A stretch of 5,856 nt of DNA. Source: Alphaproteobacteria bacterium (lineage in GTDB: Bacteria; Pseudomonadota; Alphaproteobacteria; UBA8366). The position numbers and the translations under genes are program-made. The notes below the pieces were generated by a model. That model ran no database searches. It was given only the letters and a program-made list of their open reading frames with translations, and was not told where the DNA came from. This document shows positions 1 to 5,856 of the stretch, one piece after another; within the stretch, counting starts at the first letter, position 1, and the number at the start of each line of letters is the position of its first letter. The stretch spans positions 1-5,856 of the forward strand of contig JAOTYV010000290.1 in NCBI GenBank assembly GCA_029861675.1, written 5' to 3'.

Positions 1-149
1 TCGATAAGTTTGCCTCCGAGGCCCGCTCTGCCGTCAAAGCGCATCCGATCGGCAGTGACGCGCTGGAGTCGACCGATTGTGCCAAGATGGCGCATTGGTT
101 TAGCCGGTACAAAAAATTCGTGAAAAAGAAAAAGAAGAAAAAGTCATAA
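1..149 (+). CDS. C-terminal fragment of an unidentified protein with a lysine-rich tail
   Basis: The reading frame is open from base 3 to a TAA stop at 147-149 and gives the last 48 residues of a protein whose start lies outside the window. The fragment begins DKFASEARSAVKAHPIGSD, has a short aromatic stretch (HWFSRYKKF), and ends in a basic tail with seven lysines in a row followed by serine. The frame is the only one that runs cleanly to a stop just before a strong hairpin, which supports it as a real gene end. I do not recognise the family from this fragment. A basic tail of this kind could bind acidic membrane lipid, nucleic acid or ribosomes, but that is speculation. The gene points the same way as the glycosyltransferase downstream but is about 470 bases away and separated by a hairpin, so it is probably a different transcription unit. 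Confidence 0.7.
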   Translation, partial: DKFASEARSAVKAHPIGSDALESTDCAKMAHWFSRYKKFVKKKKKKKS

Positions 150-173
150 ATCGTTATAATTTAACAACGATTT
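148..173 (+). repeat. AT-rich inverted repeat overlapping the stop codon
   Basis: AAATCGTT at 148-155 is matched perfectly by AACGATTT at 166-173 around a 10-base loop. It begins inside the TAA stop of the first gene. The 8-bp stem is mostly A-T and no T-run follows, so it is a weak terminator candidate on its own. It may add to the stronger hairpin that starts 14 bases later. Confidence 0.4.
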
Positions 174-186
174 GTGAATAGGCTGA

Positions 187-222
187 CCGCCTGCCGTTGC
201 GTTCATTCGCGATGGCAGGCGG
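187..222 (+). terminator. Strong GC-rich hairpin after the first gene, probable transcription end
   Basis: CCGCCTGCCGTTGCG (187-201) pairs along its whole 15-base length with CGCGATGGCAGGCGG (208-222), with two G-T wobbles in RNA and a 6-base TTCATT loop. It lies 38 bases past the stop codon of the first gene, where a terminator or 3'-end stabilising hairpin is expected. The following bases (AATCCTAT) contain no T-tract, so it does not fit the standard intrinsic terminator. It may instead protect the 3' end after Rho-dependent termination. The structure is clear; the function is inferred. Confidence 0.55.
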
Positions 223-619
223 AATCCTATCGGCCCCGGAAACCCGCCGAATCGTTGGCCGGCCGGAATCGGAACGCGGATCGGGTATCAATATTGCCGT
301 AATGCGGATTCGTATCTACGTTGAAAATCGGGAAATTTAAGTTCCCAAATACCGCGCGTCTCCTTACCCAAATCCCAATTTTTTGTTATTAATCAAGCGA
401 CTGACAGATGGTTCCGTCAGCGCCGCAACGCGGTTTGACACGGCGAGTTTCGCGTATCCGAGATAATTTTTCGTTAGTTGTCCGGCTGGTACAGCTTCAT
501 GCTTCGAATAATCCGGTGATCGTGCTATGCAGTATTGTCATGGCGCGAAACGCATACTGCGTCCTGCTTGATGCAACCTCGCATTGAGAAAGAGCGTACT
601 CCACGATTGATCGGCACCC
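223..619. other. Intergenic region and leader of the glycosyltransferase gene, no gene supported
   Basis: About 400 bases carry no credible coding frame. The stretch from about 330 to 400 is clearly richer in A and T than the flanking genes, as is common for promoter DNA. Small inverted repeats are present: GGGAA/TTCCC at 330-346; CTGAC/GTCAG at 401-420, extendable by GCG/CGC at 397-399 and 421-423 with one bulged A; and a longer one at 527-562, listed separately. A perfect TTGACA at 435-440 has no good -10 box at 16-18 bases, since the nearest match (GATAAT, 462-467) is 21 bases away. The promoter of the downstream gene pair is expected here, but I cannot place it with confidence. Confidence 0.5.
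527..562. repeat. Inverted repeat in the leader of the glycosyltransferase gene
   Basis: GCAGTAT at 529-535 is the exact reverse complement of ATACTGC at 554-560. Adding A527-T562 and a wobble at 528/561 gives a 9-bp stem around an 18-base loop. It ends 57 bases before the ATG at 620. It could be an operator for a dimeric regulator with widely spaced half-sites, or a hairpin in the 5' untranslated RNA. No T-run follows, so it is not an obvious attenuator. A 7-bp perfect match can also arise by chance in 400 bases. Confidence 0.35.
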
Positions 620-1915
620 ATGGATTACCGAACGTCAAAATTGGAAGCTCTCGACAGTCATGACTTGCGGCGGTTCAGCGGTGCCGCGTCGTCGCTGCAG
701 TCCAATGATCCAGACGTGCGCGTCGATCGGCCGACATCAGTATTTTATATCGTTGGCGGATTGTCGATCGGCGGCACCGAGCGCCATCTGTCGTTGATCC
801 TCCCCGAATTGAAGCGTCGGGGCTTAACGCCAAGGGTCTGCGTCCTGGATGTTCAGGGGGAGATGGCGCGGCCGATTCGGGATGCCGGTATCGAGATCGA
901 CGATTGGACCAAATTTCTAGGGCAATTTTCCGCGCGCCGCATCCGGTTGTTTGAACCATTGGTCAGTCTCGCCCTGGTCGTTCGTCTCGGATTGGCAATG
1001 CGGCGATTGAAGCCCGATATTTGCCACGCCTTTTTACCAAAGGCCTGCATTCTTGGGGGATTGGCGGCGTGGCTGGCGGGGCATCGATGTTTCGTTGCCA
1101 GCCGGCGTTCACAGAATACCTATTTGGCCCGGCATCGATTTAGCGGCGTCATAGAAAAATTCCTGATGCGCGGGGCGGCCGCCGTCCTGGGAAATTCGCA
1201 TGCGGTTGTATCCGAACTTTCCGCCGATGGCGTTCCGGGCGATCGGCTTGGGTTGATTCACAATGGCGCGGAGCTTCGCCCCTTGCCGAACGATCATGAG
1301 CGTGCCGCGTTCCGTCGGAACGAAGGCATTGGCGAGGACGATCTGGTGTTGCTGACGGTCGCTAACCTTTTGCCCTACAAGGGACATCGCGATCTCATCG
1401 AAGCGGTTATCGGTACGTGCAAGGACCTGCCGCAGCCGTGGCGCCTGATTCTCGTCGGCCGGGACGACGGTATTCGGGCGTCCCTCGAGGAGCGTGCGGC
1501 GGAGGCAGGGATTGCCGGAAATCTTCATTTTGTTCAGGACAGATGCGATCTTGAGAGCCTGTATCAGGCGGCGGACATTGCAATATTGCCGTCCCATGAG
1601 GAAGGCTTTCCCAATGCCGTCATAGAAGCGATGGGCGCGGGACTTCCGGTGATCGCGACCAATGTGGGAGGAATCCCCGACGCAATCGAACACGGCCGGA
1701 CCGGGTTGATCGTTCCGCCGCACCGGCCGGCGGCGCTGGGGGATGCGATCCTCGAACTCGCGCGCGATCCGGTGCGTTGCGAATTGTTTGGACGAAACGG
1801 CCGAGCGAAAATCGAGGCGGAGTTTTCCTTGCCGCTGTGCGTCGATCGGTATGTGCGGCTGTATCAGGGCCTCGCGGCGGCCAAACCGCGGATCGTATCC
1901 GAGCTCGTTTCTTAA
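620..1915 (+). CDS. Glycosyltransferase, GT-B fold, family 4-like
   Basis: This is a predicted cytoplasmic or membrane-associated retaining glycosyltransferase that moves a sugar from a nucleotide sugar to a glycan or lipid-linked acceptor; donor and acceptor are unknown. The 431-residue length is slightly above the family's usual 360-400. The N-terminal acceptor domain begins near residue 40 with VFYIVGGLSIGGTERHL, where GGTE (51-54) is the conserved glycine-rich loop. The C-terminal donor domain has IHNGAE (213-218), LPYKGH (251-256) with K254, LVGRDD (278-283), and the EX7E motif in EEGFPNAVIEAM with E328 and E336, then GLPVIATNVGGIPD and GLIVPP. There is no signal peptide or clear membrane span; a hydrophobic stretch at 114-126 may be a surface helix. 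The first 38 residues are polar and outside the fold. An in-frame TGA at 608-610 rules out an earlier start, but no Shine-Dalgarno site precedes ATG 620; GTG 716 is an alternative. It probably forms an operon with the amidotransferase 18 bases downstream. Confidence 0.93.
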   Translation: MDYRTSKLEALDSHDLRRFSGAASSLQSNDPDVRVDRPTSVFYIVGGLSIGGTERHLSLILPELKRRGLTPRVCVLDVQGEMARPIRDAGIEIDDWTKFLGQFSARRIRLFEPLVSLALVVRLGLAMRRLKPDICHAFLPKACILGGLAAWLAGHRCFVASRRSQNTYLARHRFSGVIEKFLMRGAAAVLGNSHAVVSELSADGVPGDRLGLIHNGAELRPLPNDHERAAFRRNEGIGEDDLVLLTVANLLPYKGHRDLIEAVIGTCKDLPQPWRLILVGRDDGIRASLEERAAEAGIAGNLHFVQDRCDLESLYQAADIAILPSHEEGFPNAVIEAMGAGLPVIATNVGGIPDAIEHGRTGLIVPPHRPAALGDAILELARDPVRCELFGRNGRAKIEAEFSLPLCVDRYVRLYQGLAAAKPRIVSELVS

Positions 1916-1933
1916 TCATCGGTCCCATCGTCC

Positions 1934-3859
1934 ATGTGCGGCATAGCCGGCCTTATTGATCCTTCGCGGCGCGGCGGCGACCTGACCGCCGCTGTCCGTG
2001 CAATGACCGGTACGCTTGTGCACCGCGGTCCGGACGGCGATGGTCTCTGGACGGACAAAGCGGGCTCGATTGGATTGGGCCATCGGCGGCTGGCCATCGT
2101 CGATTTATCGGCGGCCGGTCATCAACCGATGGTTTCATCGGATGGGCGCTGGGTCATCACGTATAACGGCGAAATTTACAACGCCGTCGAGCTACGGTCG
2201 GAACTCGAGGGGGAGGGCGCCTGCTTTCGCGGCCATTCCGATACGGAAGTGTTGATCGAGGCCTGCGCGCGGTGGGGCGTCGAGGCGACGCTGCCGCGCC
2301 TGGTCGGCATGTTCGCCTTCGGCCTCTGGGATACGCGTGACCGGTGCCTGTATCTCGTGCGGGACCGGCTCGGCATAAAACCTCTGTACTGGGCCGAATT
2401 CGGCGATTTGTTTCTGTTCGGTTCGGAACTCAAGGCGTTGCGAGCTCATACCGGATGGACGCCGGAAGCCGACCGGGATTCGCTCGCTGCTTATATGCGG
2501 CACAATTACGTGCCCGGTCCCGCGACCATCTATCAACGGGTCCAAAAGCTCGAACCGGGATACATGCTGGTTAGGCGTGCGGGCGAGGCATGCAAGACAC
2601 AGCCCTATTGGCGGCTCGAGGATGTGGCTCGGGAGGGGCAGGCCAACCGTATTGCCTTCGGCGCGCTGGAGGCTATCGACGAACTCGAGCGGGTTTTGGG
2701 CGATGCGGTGCGTGGACGGATGATAGCCGACGTTCCGCTCGGGGCGTTCCTCTCCGGCGGCATCGATTCGTCTTTGGTGGTGGCGCTGATGCAGGCCAAT
2801 TCCGCACGGCCGGTCCGGACATTCTCGATTGGTTTCCATGAGCAGGGCTACGACGAGGCGGGTCACGCGCGGGAAGTCGCGGCCCATCTTGGCACTGACC
2901 ATACGGAACTCTATGTCGAGGCGCGGCATGCCATGGATACGATTCCCCGCCTGGCGGAGATGTTCGACGAGCCGTTTGCCGATTCGTCGCAGATTCCAAC
3001 TCTTTTGGTTTCCGAAATGACGCGCAAACACGTCACCGTGGCGCTCTCCGGCGATGGCGGCGACGAGCTGTTCGCCGGTTATACTCGCTATTTTCAGGCG
3101 GCCGGGCTGCTGCCGGTCATCGGCCGACTGCCCGGCGCCCTGCGTCGGACGGTGGCGGCGGGGATACAATTCCTGCCGCCGGCGGGATGGTCGGCCCTTT
3201 TCGGTCTCGTGCCCGGACGCTGGCGGCCGCCACAGCCGGGCGACAAGATGCATAAGCTGGCCGGCGTACTGTCCGGATCGGTGGAGTCCTATTACCGCAC
3301 CTTGGTGAGCCATTGGCCGGAGCCGGACCGTCTCGTCTTGGGCGGCACGGAGCGGCGCGGCCTCCTGTGGGATCAGTCGGCGGAATTGCTCGTACCCGAT
3401 GCGATTGAGCGGATGCAGTATCTGGATACCAAGACGTACCTGCCGGACGATATCCTGACCAAGGTGGACCGGACTTCGATGGCGATCTCGTTGGAGGCGC
3501 GTGTGCCGCTGCTGGACCATCGTGTCGCCGATTTTGCCTGGTCGCTGCCGCCGGATTTCAAGGTTCGGAATGGCGGCGGGAAATGGTTGCTACGCCAATT
3601 GCTTCTGAAATATGTGCCGAGCCACATGGTCGACCGGCCCAAGATGGGTTTTGGCGTCCCGATTGACGCCTGGCTGCGCGGACCGTTGCGGGATTGGGCC
3701 GAGGAACTGCTGTCGGTCGACCGGCTGCGGGATGACGGTTATTTCGATCCCGCGCAGGTGCGCCAAAAATGGGCCGAGCATCTAGGCGGTGGCCGAAACT
3801 GGCAATATCTGATCTGGGATGTGCTGATGTTTCAGCTATGGAAGGACCGGTGGCTTTAA
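1934..3859 (+). CDS. asnB: Asparagine synthase (glutamine-hydrolysing)-type amidotransferase
   Basis: This enzyme takes ammonia from glutamine and uses ATP to amidate a carboxylate; the textbook substrate is aspartate. At 641 residues it is a full-length member. The N-terminal glutaminase domain (about 2-200) starts MCGIAGLID, so Cys2 becomes the N-terminal nucleophile and fixes the start. It also shows HRGPDGDG (30-37), HRRLAIVDLS with R52, YNGEIYN with N78, and HSDTEV with D103. The synthase domain (about 245-641) has the ATP loop SGGIDSS (274-280), TFSIGF, SGDGGDELFAGY (372-383), DDILTKVDRTSM, EARVPLLDH, and RPKMGFGVP with K570. SGDGGDE in place of the SGEGSDE of E. coli AsnB, together with FADSSQIPT and KMGFG, resembles the branch common in polysaccharide gene clusters. 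There it may amidate a sugar acid instead of aspartate (inference). No Shine-Dalgarno site is visible in the 18-base gap after the glycosyltransferase stop, so translation may be coupled. The symbol reflects family, not proven function. Confidence 0.95.
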   Translation: MCGIAGLIDPSRRGGDLTAAVRAMTGTLVHRGPDGDGLWTDKAGSIGLGHRRLAIVDLSAAGHQPMVSSDGRWVITYNGEIYNAVELRSELEGEGACFRGHSDTEVLIEACARWGVEATLPRLVGMFAFGLWDTRDRCLYLVRDRLGIKPLYWAEFGDLFLFGSELKALRAHTGWTPEADRDSLAAYMRHNYVPGPATIYQRVQKLEPGYMLVRRAGEACKTQPYWRLEDVAREGQANRIAFGALEAIDELERVLGDAVRGRMIADVPLGAFLSGGIDSSLVVALMQANSARPVRTFSIGFHEQGYDEAGHAREVAAHLGTDHTELYVEARHAMDTIPRLAEMFDEPFADSSQIPTLLVSEMTRKHVTVALSGDGGDELFAGYTRYFQAAGLLPVIGRLPGALRRTVAAGIQFLPPAGWSALFGLVPGRWRPPQPGDKMHKLAGVLSGSVESYYRTLVSHWPEPDRLVLGGTERRGLLWDQSAELLVPDAIERMQYLDTKTYLPDDILTKVDRTSMAISLEARVPLLDHRVADFAWSLPPDFKVRNGGGKWLLRQLLLKYVPSHMVDRPKMGFGVPIDAWLRGPLRDWAEELLSVDRLRDDGYFDPAQVRQKWAEHLGGGRNWQYLIWDVLMFQLWKDRWL

Positions 3860-4067
3860 CGTCCGGTACAAGGCGGATGTGGGCCCAAAAAAATCGCCGC
3901 GTTTTGGGGCGCGGCGATAAGGAAGAGGAGGTATCGCGGATAAGAAATGATGTATCGTTTGTACATTCCGGCCTCGACTTCGAATGTGACGCGGGTCACG
4001 TCCCAGGCGGATTTCGTTCTGACGGGCGTCACGGATCCAGCGCATTTCCGCCGGCGGAAGGCGCCGA
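3860..4067. other. Spacer between convergent genes
   Basis: The 208 bases between the amidotransferase stop and the sulfatase stop hold the minus-strand terminator listed separately. They also hold a perfect AGGAGG on the plus strand at 3926-3931 and a 7-bp inverted repeat, GTGACGC (3986-3992) with GCGTCAC (4026-4032). A 55-codon plus-strand frame starts at ATG 3947, 15 bases after the AGGAGG, and ends at TGA 4112-4114 inside the sulfatase gene. I do not regard it as an established gene, because the spacing is long and the product is not recognisable. Confidence 0.5.
3887..3918 (-). terminator. Intrinsic terminator for the sulfatase gene
   Basis: Read on the minus strand, ATCGCCGCG (3918-3910) and CGCGGCGAT (3901-3893) form a perfect 9-bp stem around an 8-base loop. 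The stem runs directly into seven T residues (complement of the A-run 3887-3893, whose first T is the last stem base). This is a classic Rho-independent terminator. It lies about 150 bases past the sulfatase stop, giving a fairly long 3' untranslated region. On the plus strand the same stem is followed by AAGGAAGAGG, with no T-run, so it should not efficiently stop transcripts coming from the amidotransferase gene. Confidence 0.85.
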
Positions 4068-5522
4068 TCAGGTCATGTATTCCGGTGCGTGGCCCGGCGG
4101 CGGCGTGGAGCTGAACGCACCGCGTTCGATGATGCCTTCACGCCCGCCGTGGCGCTCGACCAGCGCCGTTTGCGCGCGATAGGCGCGCTCGTCCATTGCT
4201 TCCGGATCGACGATTGAACGTAGATCCGCCTCATATTCGGCGACGATCGAGGCGTGGGCCGGGTCGCCGGCGAGGCTGTTCAATTCCTCGGGGTCAGCGT
4301 CCAAGTCGAACAGTTCCGCTTCGTAGCCGACGTAATGAATATACTTATACCGCCCCTTGCGGATCATGAAGGCGGCCCGGTCCGCGGCCGCCGCGTAGTA
4401 TTCGCTAAAGGCAATCCTGTCGGGGTCGTCCGCGGTGTTGGCGAGGTGAATCAACGAGCGGCCCGGGAAGCCTTCCGCATCCGCAACCGCTTCCAGGCCG
4501 ACCGCATCCAGCACGGTCGGTGCGATATCGGCGAGCGTCACCGGTGTGCGCGATACGCTGTCGGCCGGTATGCCCGGCCCGGCGATCATCATCGGTATCG
4601 CACAGGCTTCTTCATACATGTTGGATTTGCCCCACAGCCGGCGGGTGCCAAGGTTCTCGCCGTGGTCGGTGGTGTAGACGACGATCGTGTTTTCCGTGAG
4701 ACCACAGTCGTTGAGACAATCCAGAACTTCGCCAACATTGGAGTCGAGGTACGAAATGCAACCGTAATAGGCGGCCATGAGCTCACGGCGCGTCGCATCG
4801 GTCAGAAAATCGTTGTGGTTGCGGTTGCGTTCCTGAAGCTGGATCCAGGGGTGGGTCGGTGCGTCTGGTTTGCTGAGCTTGGGAACCGGCAGGCTTGCGG
4901 TTGGGTACATTTCATAGAATTCAGGCGGCGCAATGTGTGGCGGATGCGGGCAGACCAGGGATGTGAACAACACCCAAGGCTTACCGTTGGCGGGCCGGCC
5001 TTTTGCGCGCAGCCAATCGCAGGTCAGGCCGGTGATGTCGCGATCGTATTTCGTGTAGCTGGATTCACCGGGCCCGATTTCGGATGCGGTCTTGCTGCTC
5101 TTGAAGGGGGGCGCCATCGGCCGCTTCACACAGGCGCGGAGGTCGCCAATGCCGTCAACGATATGCATCGGATTGATCTGTTCCACGAAGCCGGTCGGTT
5201 CGTCCCGGCCCCGGAAATGCAGTTTGCCGATCGAGGTGGCGCCGAGGCCGTGCTCGATCAGGCGGTGATGCCAACTTGGAATGCGGCCTTCATAGGCATG
5301 CGCATTATCCCAATAGCCGATTTCGTGCACGTATCGTCCGGTCGCGAGCACGGCGCGCGCCGGCACGCAGATTGCCGAATTGGTATACGCGGTCGCGAAA
5401 CGGGTTCCGGAGACGGACAGCCGGTCGATGTTAGGTGTTTTCACGAATGGGTGGCCGTAACAGCCGGTCGCCTTTTGCTGGTGCTGGTCGGACATGATGA
5501 ACAAAAAGTTCGGCGCGTTCAT
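4068..5522 (-). CDS. Type I sulfatase, choline-sulfatase-like, probably cytoplasmic
   Basis: This is a predicted sulfate-ester hydrolase of the alkaline phosphatase superfamily, 484 residues, full length. After NFLFIMSDQH, where D12 and Q13 are the expected metal ligands, comes the sulfatase signature CVPAR at 52-56. C52 is of the Cys type (CxPxR) and must be converted to formylglycine to be active. Other expected active-site residues are K100 and H102 (GKLHF), H193/H196 (PHPPH), D286 and H287 (TTDHGEN), and K299 (GKSNMYEE). The C-terminal part has GRYKYIHY and ELFDLDADPEELNSLA, typical of the family. The N-terminal half resembles BetC choline sulfatases, but the substrate cannot be read from sequence. 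There is no signal peptide, which suggests a small intracellular substrate rather than an external polysaccharide. No betA, betB, sulfate-ester transporter or formylglycine-generating enzyme is in the window. The start is supported by AGGA five bases upstream. The gene converges on the amidotransferase gene and has its own terminator. Confidence 0.93.
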   Translation of the reverse strand: MNAPNFLFIMSDQHQQKATGCYGHPFVKTPNIDRLSVSGTRFATAYTNSAICVPARAVLATGRYVHEIGYWDNAHAYEGRIPSWHHRLIEHGLGATSIGKLHFRGRDEPTGFVEQINPMHIVDGIGDLRACVKRPMAPPFKSSKTASEIGPGESSYTKYDRDITGLTCDWLRAKGRPANGKPWVLFTSLVCPHPPHIAPPEFYEMYPTASLPVPKLSKPDAPTHPWIQLQERNRNHNDFLTDATRRELMAAYYGCISYLDSNVGEVLDCLNDCGLTENTIVVYTTDHGENLGTRRLWGKSNMYEEACAIPMMIAGPGIPADSVSRTPVTLADIAPTVLDAVGLEAVADAEGFPGRSLIHLANTADDPDRIAFSEYYAAAADRAAFMIRKGRYKYIHYVGYEAELFDLDADPEELNSLAGDPAHASIVAEYEADLRSIVDPEAMDERAYRAQTALVERHGGREGIIERGAFSSTPPPGHAPEYMT

Positions 5523-5527
5523 GATCG

Positions 5528-5540
5528 TCCTGCTCCCCTC
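5528..5540 (-). promoter_or_regulatory. Ribosome-binding site of the sulfatase gene
   Basis: On the minus strand the bases before the ATG read GAGGGGAGCAGGA followed by CGATC and then ATG. AGGA sits 5 bases before the start, with a second purine-rich GAGGGGAG just upstream. This fixes the start at 5522 and is the only clear Shine-Dalgarno site before any of the three main genes. Confidence 0.75.
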
Positions 5541-5559
5541 ATCTTTTATTTGTTAACGA

Positions 5560-5587
5560 AGGGTATCATTCTCCTGCGTCCTGTCGA
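5560..5587 (-). promoter_or_regulatory. Possible promoter of the sulfatase gene
   Basis: On the minus strand TCGACA (5587-5582, five of six matches to TTGACA) is followed after 16 bases by TACCCT (5565-5560). The -10 box is preceded by TGA, giving an extended -10 TGN arrangement. Transcription would start near 5553, leaving a leader of about 30 bases that includes the ribosome-binding site. The position is right, but the -10 box matches only three of six consensus bases, so this is a candidate only. Confidence 0.3.
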
Positions 5588-5856
5588 TAGCGACCGGATC
5601 GAAATCTCGGGAGGGAGATGGCCGCATCTATCTCTAAGCGCAATAGAATATGTCGCACCGCATTGCGCTATGGCGGCTGGCGCGCCAACGGTCAATGCCG
5701 GCTCGAGCGCGAAGATCGCGATGCGCCGCCGATCGAGCATCGGGTCCTGCCACCGCAACCCGAAGCCGGTCGGTTATCGCTCTAGGTCACCGACTCATAA
5801 GTTCGCAGCCAAATCCGCAATGAGGCGAGTTGGACGGATGCGAGGTAGTTGTCGTC
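5588..5856. other. Region upstream of the sulfatase gene, no gene supported
   Basis: Several short frames are open here on both strands, as expected in GC-rich DNA. None has a good ribosome-binding site or a recognisable product. The only structure I see is the perfect inverted repeat at 5637-5669. A divergent gene may begin beyond the window edge, but nothing within these bases shows it. Confidence 0.4.
5637..5669. repeat. Perfect 8-bp inverted repeat upstream of the sulfatase gene
   Basis: AGCGCAAT (5637-5644) is the exact reverse complement of ATTGCGCT (5662-5669), with 17 bases between the arms. It lies about 50 bases upstream of the possible -35 box of the sulfatase promoter, a position that would suit an activator or regulator site. 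No T-run flanks it on either strand. A chance occurrence cannot be excluded. Confidence 0.35.

Noticed and set aside
435..467. TTGACA followed by GATAAT as a promoter for the glycosyltransferase gene
   Set aside because: The boxes are 21 bases apart, too far for a standard sigma-70 promoter, and nothing better fits at 16-18 bases.
487..504. Sigma-54-like TGGTAC...TGCTT
   Set aside because: The GG and GC pairs are 11 bases apart instead of the required 10, and the flanking match is poor.
1109..1723. 204-codon open frame on the minus strand inside the glycosyltransferase gene
   Set aside because: It is antisense to a clear GT4 coding region, with no recognisable domain and no ribosome-binding support.
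2192..3520. Long open frame of 442 codons on the minus strand inside the amidotransferase gene
   Set aside because: It lies wholly opposite a gene with every expected catalytic motif. Its product shows no family signature, and long antisense frames are normal in GC-rich coding DNA.
3769..4182. 137-codon plus-strand frame across the end of the amidotransferase, the terminator and the sulfatase 3' end
   Set aside because: It overlaps two well-supported genes and runs through the terminator hairpin; the product looks like out-of-frame translation.
5546..5758. 70-codon minus-strand frame just upstream of the sulfatase gene
   Set aside because: It has no recognisable family and would cover the likely promoter region of the sulfatase.
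1..5856. CRISPR array, tRNA or rRNA gene, insertion sequence, direct-repeat attachment sites
   Set aside because: I saw no regularly spaced repeats, tRNA-like cloverleaf, transposase gene or paired terminal repeats.

Overview
The window reads as a piece of a chromosome from a GC-rich proteobacterium, most likely an alphaproteobacterium. This rests on GC-rich third codon positions, genes with weak or absent Shine-Dalgarno sites, and general protein character. No rRNA or other taxonomic marker is present, so the assignment is loose. No tRNA, rRNA, CRISPR array, insertion sequence or prophage gene is visible.

Layout: (1) Bases 1-149 hold the 3' end of an unidentified plus-strand gene whose protein ends in a lysine-rich tail. 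A strong 15-bp hairpin at 187-222 follows it. (2) Bases 223-619 are about 400 bases of intergenic DNA, somewhat AT-richer than the genes, with small inverted repeats and no convincing gene. (3) Bases 620-1915 and 1934-3859 form a two-gene plus-strand unit: a GT-B fold glycosyltransferase (family GT4-like), then 18 bases later a class II glutamine amidotransferase of the asparagine synthase type. (4) Bases 3860-4067 separate convergent genes and contain a textbook intrinsic terminator that works for minus-strand transcription. (5) Bases 4068-5522 encode, on the minus strand, a cytoplasmic-looking type I sulfatase related to choline sulfatase, with a good ribosome-binding site. (6) Bases 5523-5856 are its upstream region, with a possible promoter, one inverted repeat and no supported gene.

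How the genes may work together: a GT4 glycosyltransferase next to an AsnB-like amidotransferase is a familiar combination in exopolysaccharide, capsule and O-antigen loci. There the amidotransferase may amidate a sugar acid or other carboxylate rather than make free asparagine. The glycosyltransferase would add a sugar to a lipid-linked or growing glycan at the cytoplasmic face of the membrane. The sulfatase is transcribed toward them from its own upstream region and is insulated by a terminator, so it is probably a separate unit using a small sulfate ester. A link to the glycan genes is possible but nothing in the sequence shows it.

I looked for a new system and did not find strong evidence of one. 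The points most worth following are the substrate of the amidotransferase, the orphan choline-sulfatase-like enzyme, the long leader of the glycosyltransferase gene with its inverted repeat and uncertain start, and the poly-lysine tail of the first gene.
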